Assembly (NCBI GenBank): GCA_015234045.1
Contig: JADFWU010000009.1
Coordinates: forward strand, 22,234 to 86,233
Source: Magnetococcales bacterium
GTDB taxonomy: Bacteria > Pseudomonadota > Magnetococcia > Magnetococcales > JADFWU01
Length of the DNA stretch: 64,000 bases
Reading direction: 5' to 3'
Both the position numbers and the translations under genes were made by a program. The first letter of the stretch is position 1. Every line of letters begins with the position of its first letter. Shown piece by piece: positions 1 to 7,511 of this stretch. The notes under the pieces are model-generated. The model made no database searches. It was not told the origin of the DNA and saw only the letters and a program-made list of their open reading frames with translations.

Positions 1-592
1 CCTTTAACAAAGGCCGTACCGTCATCACCCGCAGCCACATCACAGCCATAGAACAGGATGTCCGCATCTTCTGACAGAGCATCGCCCCAAAGTTGAATGG
101 TGTCGGCCTGGGTGTTGAGACTCTACCAAGGAGAGTGCGCCGCAACCCAGCGTGACAGAACCGGATTGGCCATGGGATAAAATGTGCAGGGCGGATAGGT
201 TGTGTTGTTCGGCAAGAATGGTGCTGATCTGTGTGACACCATCTTGATTGGCATCCAGAATTTTCACGTCAGCGCTGTCGGATAGGTCTTCGAGCAGTGT
301 CTGATAATCGGTGATGCGTGGATCAATGATGATCAGTTCACGGCTTTGATCCGGTGGTGTGTAGCTCTCAAATAACGCCATTGTTTCTTGGGCGTTTTCT
401 TGAAGTGTGCGTTCTGATGCTGGATTGGACAGTGCGTCATGCAGGCTGGGATCAGTCTAACCGGTTTGGGTGTCATCCAATCCTTCAATACCAGAGATTA
501 AGCCCGCAGCATCGTACATGATACGCGGCTCAAGGGCGAGCAGGGCGCTGTTGTTGGCGCTGTTGTCTTGGACGATTTTTTTGCTCTATCAC
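1..592 (-). pseudogene. Decayed DUF4347 / LEPR-motif surface protein gene, 5' part
   Basis: The minus strand encodes the N-terminal part of a relative of the large surface protein at 28986-32579, and the gene runs off the window. Conserved pieces are LEPRIMYDAA, the ILSHG motif and LFYGCDVA, which match LEPRLMFDGA, IVSHG and LLYGCDVA in the intact copy. The frame is broken at least three times. A run of seven T at 76-82 of the 541 line (position 576-582) shifts a GTG start at 592 out of frame, and six would restore it. An in-frame TAG lies at 457-459. A further shift near 117-123 moves the GCDVA segment to another frame. The gene follows a tolC-like gene directly, as its intact relative is also tolC-linked. 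I call it a pseudogene, although assembly error could produce single indels. Confidence 0.8.
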
Positions 593-649
593 TCCAGCCT
601 GACATAGCGATATCCTTTTATATAACCTTAAAGATACATAGTGTTACGA

Positions 650-2542
650 TTATCTTCCAGGCGCATATGCCGGATATGGGGCGGATAGAATTTGATAGGG
701 ATATCGACCAGGTGTCCAAATTTGCGCTGGTGCGCCGTATTGTCCAGTGGGTTGAATCATTCTAGGCGTAAGCGTTGTCGGTATCATGCGTACCGGTTGA
801 GCTGTCTGGATGATGGCGTGTGGCATGGCCATGGACGATGCGGCCAAGGAGGGCGCAGGTGTCATGGGTTCAAAAGTGGGTAGTGCTGTCTCTGGCACAG
901 AGGGATCATTCGCTGTTGTGCTGGTTTGGGTCGGTATTGCCTCTGTTTGGTTCTGTTGAGTCTGCTTATTGTCAGGCTGGGGAATCGTGGACGTGGTGCG
1001 TGTTGGATTTTCATCCAGTTTGGCCGTTTTTTCCGGGCTGGTGCCTCGGACATAATCAGCAAGTCCTTTTTGACGGATTTCAATGGCTTGTGCCAAGGCT
1101 TTGATGGTGTCACCTGTGACCTCTTCATGGGCGGGTAGCGGATCAAGGCCCAAGGAGAGATGCAACCGTCCCAGCGCTTCTTCACGTTCGGCAAAGGCGC
1201 GTTTTTTTTGAAGTGCGGCAAACAGGGCTTCTGCTCGGTTGCGTATCTGCTCCATTTCATTGGCTTTATTGGATGCGCGGACTGCTTGTGCATGTTTCAT
1301 CTTGCGTTCATGCACGCTGTTTAACTCCCACGAAACCTCGTACTCCTGATTGGAAAGGCCAAAACTTTGTAATGAGAGGTGTAACTGCGTGATGGCTGCC
1401 ATGCTCAATGCCAGTCGCCGACTGCGCGCCAGATCCTGTGACAGCTCCAAAGCCTCCACGGTTTGAGGCGTGCTGATCCATTTGAATAGATCCAGGGAGA
1501 GTTGTGCGCCAGCAGTAGCCCAAGCTTGGTTCACTAGATATTTGTTGCTGTCATAATGACCGCTAGCGCTAAACTCCAGACCGGGCAGAGCGCCCAAAAG
1601 TGCTTTACGAACCTCTAACGCGCTGATTCGTTCTTGATAATCTTCTTCGCGTAGTTCAGGTCGTTTGAGTAGTGCGATATTTTCCAGCGTTTCTACCGGA
1701 AAAGATATCAGTGTCTCATCCAGTGTTTCCTGATCATTGCCGGTTAGAAAAAAGCGCTCACCGGGTTTGACGTTCATCAATGCGGCTAATTCGCTACTGG
1801 CTAAGGTGAGTTGTTTGCGGGCCGAAAGGATCTGTTTGATGGTTTCCAGCAGTGTTTGTTGAAAGTCCAGCGCTTTCATCGGACTTTGTACGCGTTGGTG
1901 CTCCATGTTCCGGGAGCGTTGCAACGCGCTTTCAGTTTGAATCAATAGGTGGTCCAACTTGGGTAACAGACGATCAGCAGCAACAGCACGCCAATAGGCG
2001 GCGCGGACATCCTGGATGATGTTTTGTGTAGCCCGGCGGCGTTGTTCCTGAGCTATGAGAACCCGGTCAGCCTGTTGTTTGGCCTGTACATAACTGACAC
2101 CAAAATCAAGCACATTCCAAACCAGAGCCACATTGGCCACACTCTGGTGGCGCTCCTGTGACGTGGAAGGATTAAAAGAGCCTTCACTGACAGATTTGGG
2201 ATCGGTATCACGGGCAGAATATCCGCCTGATGCAGCCAACTGCGGTAACATCTCCAGTCGGGCCATATCCAGATCACCCATGGAAACGGCTTCTTCCATA
2301 CGCTTTACCCGACGATCCAGATTGTATTTCAGTGCCCGAGCCATGGCTTCAAACAGAGAAACCGGCCCCTGTATCGCTTCCTGATCGGCAAAAAGCCGAC
2401 CTGCGTCTGATTGTGCCCGATCGGAAATTTCATTCTCTGTGAGTGGAACCGGTGCCACAGAGCAGCCGGAGATCAGAAGCATGCTTGCAATGAGAAAAAA
2501 TCGATTAAATCGTGTGTTGCGTACAAAAAGTCGCTTAACCAT
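650..2542 (-). CDS. TolC-family outer membrane efflux lipoprotein with Pro/Thr-rich tail
   Basis: 630 residues from ATG 2542, chosen because GAAGG lies 8 bases upstream; longer in-frame starts lack a ribosome site. The N-terminus is a lipoprotein signal with lipobox LISGC (Cys27). Residues about 50-500 form two TolC-like halves with long helices, and WRAVAADRLLPKLDHL and VWNVLDFGVSY are shared in pattern with the TolC protein at 27374. TolC-family proteins form outer-membrane/periplasmic exit ducts for type I secretion or efflux. About the last 110 residues are low-complexity Pro/Thr/Gln-rich, which the paralogue lacks and which is unusual for the family. It lies directly upstream of the DUF4347 pseudogene, so its original cargo may be lost. 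Confidence 0.85.
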   Translation of the reverse strand: MVKRLFVRNTRFNRFFLIASMLLISGCSVAPVPLTENEISDRAQSDAGRLFADQEAIQGPVSLFEAMARALKYNLDRRVKRMEEAVSMGDLDMARLEMLPQLAASGGYSARDTDPKSVSEGSFNPSTSQERHQSVANVALVWNVLDFGVSYVQAKQQADRVLIAQEQRRRATQNIIQDVRAAYWRAVAADRLLPKLDHLLIQTESALQRSRNMEHQRVQSPMKALDFQQTLLETIKQILSARKQLTLASSELAALMNVKPGERFFLTGNDQETLDETLISFPVETLENIALLKRPELREEDYQERISALEVRKALLGALPGLEFSASGHYDSNKYLVNQAWATAGAQLSLDLFKWISTPQTVEALELSQDLARSRRLALSMAAITQLHLSLQSFGLSNQEYEVSWELNSVHERKMKHAQAVRASNKANEMEQIRNRAEALFAALQKKRAFAEREEALGRLHLSLGLDPLPAHEEVTGDTIKALAQAIEIRQKGLADYVRGTSPEKTAKLDENPTRTTSTIPQPDNKQTQQNQTEAIPTQTSTTANDPSVPETALPTFEPMTPAPSLAASSMAMPHAIIQTAQPVRMIPTTLTPRMIQPTGQYGAPAQIWTPGRYPYQILSAPYPAYAPGR

Positions 2543-2856
2543 AGAGTTAACCTTCATGCAGAGCCGCTGTAGTATCAATCAGGATGAATTCAATAAACAT
2601 CTTAATCGTATCGGCCATCAGGGCGTTTGCCTGAGCGATTTCTCAATTATACGTGACAACAGGAAGAATCTCTTTGATTTCGTGAACCAAAGATTATAGC
2701 AATGATATGATCGTGGTTAAAAGAACATGAATGTCAACATGGCCTTGAAATGATATGCTCACCATTGTCATTGGAGCCACATAATTACGTGCAATAATGA
2801 CATGGACACGATGTTACGGTGAATCTTAACAGCCGCATTTTCTATCGGGAGCAATT
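2543..2856. promoter_or_regulatory. Divergent upstream region between tolC-like gene and cyclase gene
   Basis: These 314 bases hold no convincing ORF and must carry the promoters of both divergent genes. A 7-bp inverted repeat, TGTCATT at 2766-2772 and AATGACA at 2796-2802, lies about 60 bases before the cyclase start and could be an operator. GGGAGC just before ATG 2857 is the ribosome site of the cyclase. I could not assign -35/-10 boxes with confidence. Confidence 0.3.
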
Positions 2857-4314
2857 ATGATTGCAATGCCTTGGCAGGTCCGGTTTAGATTTCATCTTTT
2901 GTCCGGTGTGGCGGTTATTTTTCTGAGCTTTTATGGTCGGGTTGTCTGTCCGTTCATCGATTCCCTATCGCTGACGCGCATCATGGTGGTGTTGGGCATC
3001 GTTAGTATCCTCCAAATTCTTATCAAAGAGCTTTTCTACTATCGTCTGCCAGGCTTTATGGCTAAGGGATCGCCAGCCAGACAAGGCTATTATGTGTCCA
3101 TTGTATCCTGGTTGGCGGCTGGTGTGCTGGCTTCGGTACTGCATGGTGTGCTCTATCCTGGTTTTCATTGGTCCAGTCATCTCAAACTGCTCACCGGTTA
3201 TTGGGGGCTGGGTGCCGGGATGTTGGCGCAACTTGAATATGTACTGCTGGAACAGCATGTCAGGAACCAGCTCGGTGTCTCTACTACTTCAGAAAAAGTC
3301 ACGGTACGGTTGATGGAAAGTTTTCTGCTGTTTACCGTTACGCCGGTGATGATGATGGTTCTGATGAGTTTTCGATTTGTATATGAAGGGTATACCGATC
3401 GTGGCGCGGCGATTGAAGTTCTGTTTCTCGGGGTGAGTTTTGTTTTGGCAGGGATGACGGTGGCCTGGTTCTATGGCCGACGGTTGCGCAAGGATTGCGA
3501 ATGTCTGCTGGAGGCGGTGGACTCTATCTCCAGTGGGCAGTTTCAAGTAGCGGTGGATGATTCACGGCCTGATGAGCTGGGACGCGTCGCTCTGGGGGTG
3601 AACGAAATGGCTAAGGGATTGGCGCAACGGGAGCGTATTCGAGATGCCTTTGGCCGCTTTGTCAATCCTGAGGTGGCAGCATCGTTTCTCAAGGCCCAGG
3701 ATGAAGGGAATGGTTTGGTTCAGCTGGGTGGACAGCGTCGCTATGTAGCGATTCTGATGTCAGATATTCGCAGTTTTACACCCTTATCCGAAAAGATGCA
3801 GCCCGAAGCACTGACCGCACTGCTCAATGGGTATTTTAGTGAAATGGTGGCCGCCATTCGCAATCATGGTGGTATGGTGGATAAGTTTATCGGTGATGCC
3901 ATCATGGCGGTGTTTGGCTTGTCGGACGATCGGAAGGATTTTCCGACTGATGCGCTGGCCGCTGCATTGGAGATGCGTGAACGATTGGTGCAGTTTAATC
4001 AAAAGCGCATTGAACAGGGGCTTGATCCTATTGAAAATGGTATTGGCATTCATGTTGGTGAGGTGGTGGCGGGCTATATCGGTAGCGCGGACCGGCTCGA
4101 GTTCACCGTTATCGGCCATGCGGTCAATATTGCGGCGCGTATTGAGGGGCAGGCTAAGTCGCCCAATCCACCGATTCTTTTCAGTGCTGAAATGGCAGAG
4201 CGGGTGCGAGGGCGTTATTCGGTTCATGGGCTGCAAGATGTTCAACTCAAAGGGGTTTCTGGTGAAACCGCATTATTCACTGTGGCGGATAGCCATAGAA
4301 TGGGCCAAGTATAA
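2857..4314 (+). CDS. Membrane-bound class III adenylate cyclase with HAMP domain
   Basis: 485 residues. About six hydrophobic segments occupy residues 10-215. A HAMP-like linker follows (215-265), then a class III nucleotide cyclase catalytic domain (about 290-475). Metal-binding aspartates are D303 (MSDIRSFT) and D347 (IGDAIMAVFG). The transition-state pair is N424/R428 (VNIAARIE). K343 in DKFIGD occupies the base-selecting position and is the residue expected for ATP rather than GTP, so adenylate cyclase is favoured. It makes cAMP at the inner face of the membrane in response to a membrane or periplasmic signal. The cNMP-binding fusion protein at 45790 is a possible effector. The gene converges with yaiI, 6 bases away. 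Confidence 0.9.
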   Translation: MIAMPWQVRFRFHLLSGVAVIFLSFYGRVVCPFIDSLSLTRIMVVLGIVSILQILIKELFYYRLPGFMAKGSPARQGYYVSIVSWLAAGVLASVLHGVLYPGFHWSSHLKLLTGYWGLGAGMLAQLEYVLLEQHVRNQLGVSTTSEKVTVRLMESFLLFTVTPVMMMVLMSFRFVYEGYTDRGAAIEVLFLGVSFVLAGMTVAWFYGRRLRKDCECLLEAVDSISSGQFQVAVDDSRPDELGRVALGVNEMAKGLAQRERIRDAFGRFVNPEVAASFLKAQDEGNGLVQLGGQRRYVAILMSDIRSFTPLSEKMQPEALTALLNGYFSEMVAAIRNHGGMVDKFIGDAIMAVFGLSDDRKDFPTDALAAALEMRERLVQFNQKRIEQGLDPIENGIGIHVGEVVAGYIGSADRLEFTVIGHAVNIAARIEGQAKSPNPPILFSAEMAERVRGRYSVHGLQDVQLKGVSGETALFTVADSHRMGQV

Positions 4315-4320
4315 CAAAAA

Positions 4321-4776
4321 TCAGCGCTGTCGTTTAATGGCCTGAAGTGTGTTCTCCAACGTGTTGAGAAAGCGGGAACGGTCCTTTTTTTGGAAGCTTG
4401 GGTTGTTGCCAGCAATGTCGCCTGTGTCGCGTAGATGCGCGTTGAGTTCCCGCATGGAGAGTGCCATACCGATTGTTTCATCATCAAAGGGCTTGCCTGC
4501 CGGGCCGATGGCTTTTGCGCCTTTTTCCAGACAGCGTGCAGCCAAAGGAATATCAGCGGTGATGGCCACATCCTGAGCGCTGATATGTTCGACAATCCAA
4601 TCATCCGCTTTGTCCAAACCGCCTGATACCACTTCCATGGTGATCAAGGGGTCATGGGGTAGGCGCATCCACTGATTGCTGACCATGATCACAGGGAGTT
4701 TATGGCGTTGTCCAACTCGGATGATCTCCTCTTTGACCGGGCATGCATCAGCATCCACGAAAATTCTTGTCTCCAT
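4321..4776 (-). CDS. yaiI: YaiI/YqxD family protein (UPF0178, DUF188)
   Basis: 151 residues from ATG 4776. GAGGA lies 9 bases upstream, and the product then has the usual length of the family (E. coli YaiI has 152); an ATG six codons upstream is less likely. The start METRIFVDADACPVKEEI is the family signature, with the aspartate pair of a PIN/NYN-like nuclease fold. PFDDETIGMALSMRELNAHLR near residue 105-130 is also conserved. The biochemical function is not established. It converges with the cyclase gene and has no obvious operon partner. Confidence 0.88.
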   Translation of the reverse strand: METRIFVDADACPVKEEIIRVGQRHKLPVIMVSNQWMRLPHDPLITMEVVSGGLDKADDWIVEHISAQDVAITADIPLAARCLEKGAKAIGPAGKPFDDETIGMALSMRELNAHLRDTGDIAGNNPSFQKKDRSRFLNTLENTLQAIKRQR

Positions 4777-5019
4777 CTTTGCTGATCCTCTCATTGGCTC
4801 AAAACAAGTTGTGTGTCATCACTGTGAGACGAAGGGTCTCATCTGTTTGAGACAGTTTGTTTCAAATGGGGTGAATGATACTAATACGATATCTGCATAA
4901 TTCAATCTAAATTATTATTTTTATAGCATAAAATATCAATCAATATACCGATGGCCTATCCATTGCAGACTATTATGACATCTCAATATTCTCGGGTGAC
5001 AGAATGGTGGAGAACTACA

Positions 5020-5145
5020 ATGGACATGACATCAGGCAGGGAAATAAATGGGTTTGAATTGACATCCATGATTTCGTTTGGTGCGGTGATGGAGCTTGTT
5101 GTTGTTGTTGGCCTGGCCGAACTGTTTGCCCTGTGGTTGCAATAG
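5020..5145 (+). CDS. Possible small single-span membrane protein (41 aa)
   Basis: 41 residues from ATG 5020, which has GGAG 7 bases upstream. An upstream in-frame ATG at 4951 would give 64 residues but lacks a ribosome site. The C-terminal half is a strongly hydrophobic stretch (FGAVMELVVVVGLAELFALWL) able to span the membrane, preceded by a short polar segment. No family recognised. It stands alone in a 650-base gap between yaiI and the receiver gene, so it may be spurious. Confidence 0.35.
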   Translation: MDMTSGREINGFELTSMISFGAVMELVVVVGLAELFALWLQ

Positions 5146-5193
5146 TTCGGTTGGTTGAGTGTGGTCGTTTTTTTATCATAATACCATAGATTC

Positions 5194-5218
5194 TAGGCGT
5201 TATGCAGTTGAATGAATT
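5194..5218 (+). repeat. Short dispersed repeat, copy 1 (upstream of receiver gene)
   Basis: Core TAGGCGTTATGCAGTTGAAT followed by GAATT-like sequence. Closely related copies are at 22772-22788, 41005-41029 and, on the minus strand, 56811-56830. All lie in 5' regions of genes. Either a regulatory motif or the remnant end of a mobile element. Confidence 0.6.
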
Positions 5219-5226
5219 ATGTACCC

Positions 5227-5252
5227 GTCATTCCCACTTCCGCGAGAATGAC
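5227..5252. repeat. GTCATTC/GAATGAC inverted repeat (REP-like hairpin)
   Basis: Perfect 7-bp arms, GTCATTC at 5227-5233 and GAATGAC at 5246-5252, separated by a 12-base loop. This resembles the short palindromic REP-type units with GTCATTCC cores seen in many proteobacteria. It has no T-tract, so a role as a terminator is not supported. The rest of the 5146-5430 gap holds the short repeat at 5194 and nothing else recognisable. Confidence 0.5.
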
Positions 5253-5430
5253 GCTGTGCTAAATGACTATAATAAGAAGATAAACCGGCACTTCTGGAAC
5301 TGATGGGACGCATATCTGGCCAATCCTTTTTCAATACAGGAACTCATGAGTAGTGTGGTGCCTCTAATTGGTAAGGAGGGATAGGAAATCGCTCCAGTAT
5401 CGAAGTTTCGTGACCAAATAGGAGACCGCC

Positions 5431-5799
5431 ATGCCCAGCGTATTGTTAATTGAAGATGACCTGGAATATTGCAAACTGATCAGTCGGATTCTGACTGATC
5501 ATGGGTATGAGGTTCAGACTGCCAATGATGGCGATAAGGGATTACAAGTTTATCGAAATCATCCAGCGGATGTGATCTTGACCGACATGATTATGCCGGA
5601 GATGGATGGTGTGGCGTTGATTCGTGCCTTGAAACATGATGATCCAAAACCGCGTATCATTGCCATGTCGGGCGGTGGGCGTCATCTGCATGCCCGTTTT
5701 AATCTTGAAATTGCAGAGACGTTAGGTGTACATGCCTGTTTGACCAAGCCTTTTTCCAAAGATGAACTTCTTTTTACACTTCAAGATATCATACACTGA
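5431..5799 (+). CDS. Single-domain response regulator (CheY-like receiver)
   Basis: 122 residues, the length of one receiver domain and nothing more. The acidic pocket is in LLIEDDLEY near the start, the phospho-acceptor aspartate is in VILTDMIMPEMDG (about residue 52), the conserved Thr/Ser position is in IAMSGGG, and the lysine is in LTKPFSKDEL. AGGAG lies just before the ATG. It probably relays phosphate or binds a partner rather than DNA. It converges with the NtrC-type gene 5 bases away, whose operon carries a hybrid kinase with its own receiver, so the lone receiver may join that phosphorelay. This last point is inference. Confidence 0.9.
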   Translation: MPSVLLIEDDLEYCKLISRILTDHGYEVQTANDGDKGLQVYRNHPADVILTDMIMPEMDGVALIRALKHDDPKPRIIAMSGGGRHLHARFNLEIAETLGVHACLTKPFSKDELLFTLQDIIH

Positions 5800-5804
5800 C
5801 AGAC

Positions 5805-7511
5805 CTACTGCTTATTGGTGATGCCGTATTTCTTCATTTTCCTAAAAAAAGTACTACGTGCCATGCCCAATAGCTTGGCCGCATCTTGTCGTCGCCAGTA
5901 GGTTTGTTGTAGTGCATTGCGGATGGCTTCCTTCTCAGAGATGACCGGTGTTGATGTCTGTACTGCTGTTTCGGTTGGTTCTAGACTGGACAGGAAGAAC
6001 GAAGGCAGATGATGCGACTCAATCACTGAATCGTGACATACAACAAACGCATGTTCCAATGCGTGTTCCAATTCTCGAACATTGCCCGGCCACGTGTGAT
6101 TCATGATGGTTTGGATGGCCTCTTGGGAGAGCGTACTGATTTCCCGATCGTACTTATTATTGAAATGTTGTATGAAGTGGTCCACCAACAGAGGAATATC
6201 ATCGGATCGGTTTTTCAGTGCGGGAATGTGCAATTCAACCACGTTGAGACGATAATAAAGATCCTCGCGGAACTTGCCTTGTGCAATGCGTTGTTTCAAA
6301 TTTTGATTGGTAGCAGCGATGACGCGCACATCCACGGAGATGGTTGTCGCCTCGCCAACCCGTTCAAACTGTTTTTCCTGGAGAACTCTCAGGAGGCGTA
6401 CCTGTAAATGAGTTGAGATATCACCGATCTCATCCAGAAACAGTGTGCCTTTGTCAGCCAGTTGGAAACGGCCAATCCGATCTTTCAATGCGCCTGTAAA
6501 AGCGCCTTTGACATGACCAAACAACTCGCTTTCCAACAGATTGTCGGAAAGGGCGGCACAGTTGACGCAGATCAACGGCTTGTTTTTGCGTGATCCTTGA
6601 TTATGGATTGCTTCAGCAACCAGCTCCTTACCGGTGCCGCTTTGTCCTGTTATCAATACCGTTGTTTCTACATTGGCCAGATCTTCAATTAAGTTGAAAA
6701 CATCCTGCATGGGTTGGCTTTGGCCGATAAGGCGGTGAAACTGTCGGCGGGCGTTTAATGCTTTCTCCATTGTTGCCAGTTGTGTTTGGTCAGCCACGAT
6801 CATAACAGCACCAGAAAATTCGCCTGCACCGCGAAGCAGTGGAGAAGCGGTTACTTTGACCACCTGTTCCGGGCGGCTCGAACAGTGACAGACAATATGT
6901 TGGTGAACGATCTTTTCGCGGCGGGCAAGGGCTTGTCGCACCACTGTCATGCATTGGCCCTGACAGTGTGAATCATGCGTGGTGAAGGGATGACCAACTT
7001 CCGATTGAGCAAGCTGACATAAGGCGCTGGCGGCGTGGTTAACCTCAATGAGCGTAACCGCTTCGTCCACAGTGATGATGGCATCATCCACACTATTGAA
7101 AATAGCGGTCAGATTGGCGCGTAGTTTTGACTTTTCGTCTTGCAGTGCTTTGTGTTTCAGTGCCTGCTCAATGGTGCGTAACAAGGCTTCTTTCAACACT
7201 GGTTTAGTGATGAAGTCAAACGCGCCGTATCGGATGGCTTTTTGAGCGGATTCCAGCGATGGATTGCCGGTAACCATAATAAAATAGGCGCTGAATTCAC
7301 GTTCCTGAGCTGCTTTTAGAAGATCCAGTCCAGTCTGTTTACCCAGTATGATATCACTGAGTACCAGATCAAATCGGCTATTCTCCAAGGTGAGTAGGGC
7401 TGTTTCATAGTCATCGGCACAGCTAACAGTGTGCCCCTGATTCGATAAAATACGCGCAAATAACTGTTGCATTTTACGCTCATCTTCAACAACTAGGATG
7501 GTTGCTTTCAT
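5805..7511 (-). CDS. NtrC-family sigma-54-dependent response regulator (REC-PAS-AAA-Fis)
   Basis: 568 residues. Receiver domain 1-120 with phospho-acceptor D53 (LVLSDIILG). A PAS-like segment spans about 135-235 and contains several Cys/His residues (CQLAQ, HDSHCQGQC, HIVCHC) that might bind metal. The AAA+ sigma-54 activation domain (about 260-490) has Walker A GQSGTGKE, the sigma-54-contacting GAFTGA loop, Walker B-type LFLDEIGD and RVIAATN. The C-terminal Fis-type helix-turn-helix ends in GMARSTFFRKMKKYGI. It should activate sigma-54 promoters when phosphorylated. Its start overlaps the stop of the upstream hybrid kinase by 4 bases (ATGA), so the two are translationally coupled and likely cognate. 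Confidence 0.93.
   Translation of the reverse strand: MKATILVVEDERKMQQLFARILSNQGHTVSCADDYETALLTLENSRFDLVLSDIILGKQTGLDLLKAAQEREFSAYFIMVTGNPSLESAQKAIRYGAFDFITKPVLKEALLRTIEQALKHKALQDEKSKLRANLTAIFNSVDDAIITVDEAVTLIEVNHAASALCQLAQSEVGHPFTTHDSHCQGQCMTVVRQALARREKIVHQHIVCHCSSRPEQVVKVTASPLLRGAGEFSGAVMIVADQTQLATMEKALNARRQFHRLIGQSQPMQDVFNLIEDLANVETTVLITGQSGTGKELVAEAIHNQGSRKNKPLICVNCAALSDNLLESELFGHVKGAFTGALKDRIGRFQLADKGTLFLDEIGDISTHLQVRLLRVLQEKQFERVGEATTISVDVRVIAATNQNLKQRIAQGKFREDLYYRLNVVELHIPALKNRSDDIPLLVDHFIQHFNNKYDREISTLSQEAIQTIMNHTWPGNVRELEHALEHAFVVCHDSVIESHHLPSFFLSSLEPTETAVQTSTPVISEKEAIRNALQQTYWRRQDAAKLLGMARSTFFRKMKKYGITNKQ

Noticed and set aside
568..765. 65-residue plus-strand ORF
   Set aside because: It is antisense to the end of the TolC-like gene and has neither a ribosome site nor a family.
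5227..5252. Rho-independent terminator at the GTCATTC/GAATGAC hairpin
   Set aside because: No T-tract follows and no gene ends just before it; the sequence fits a REP-type palindrome better.
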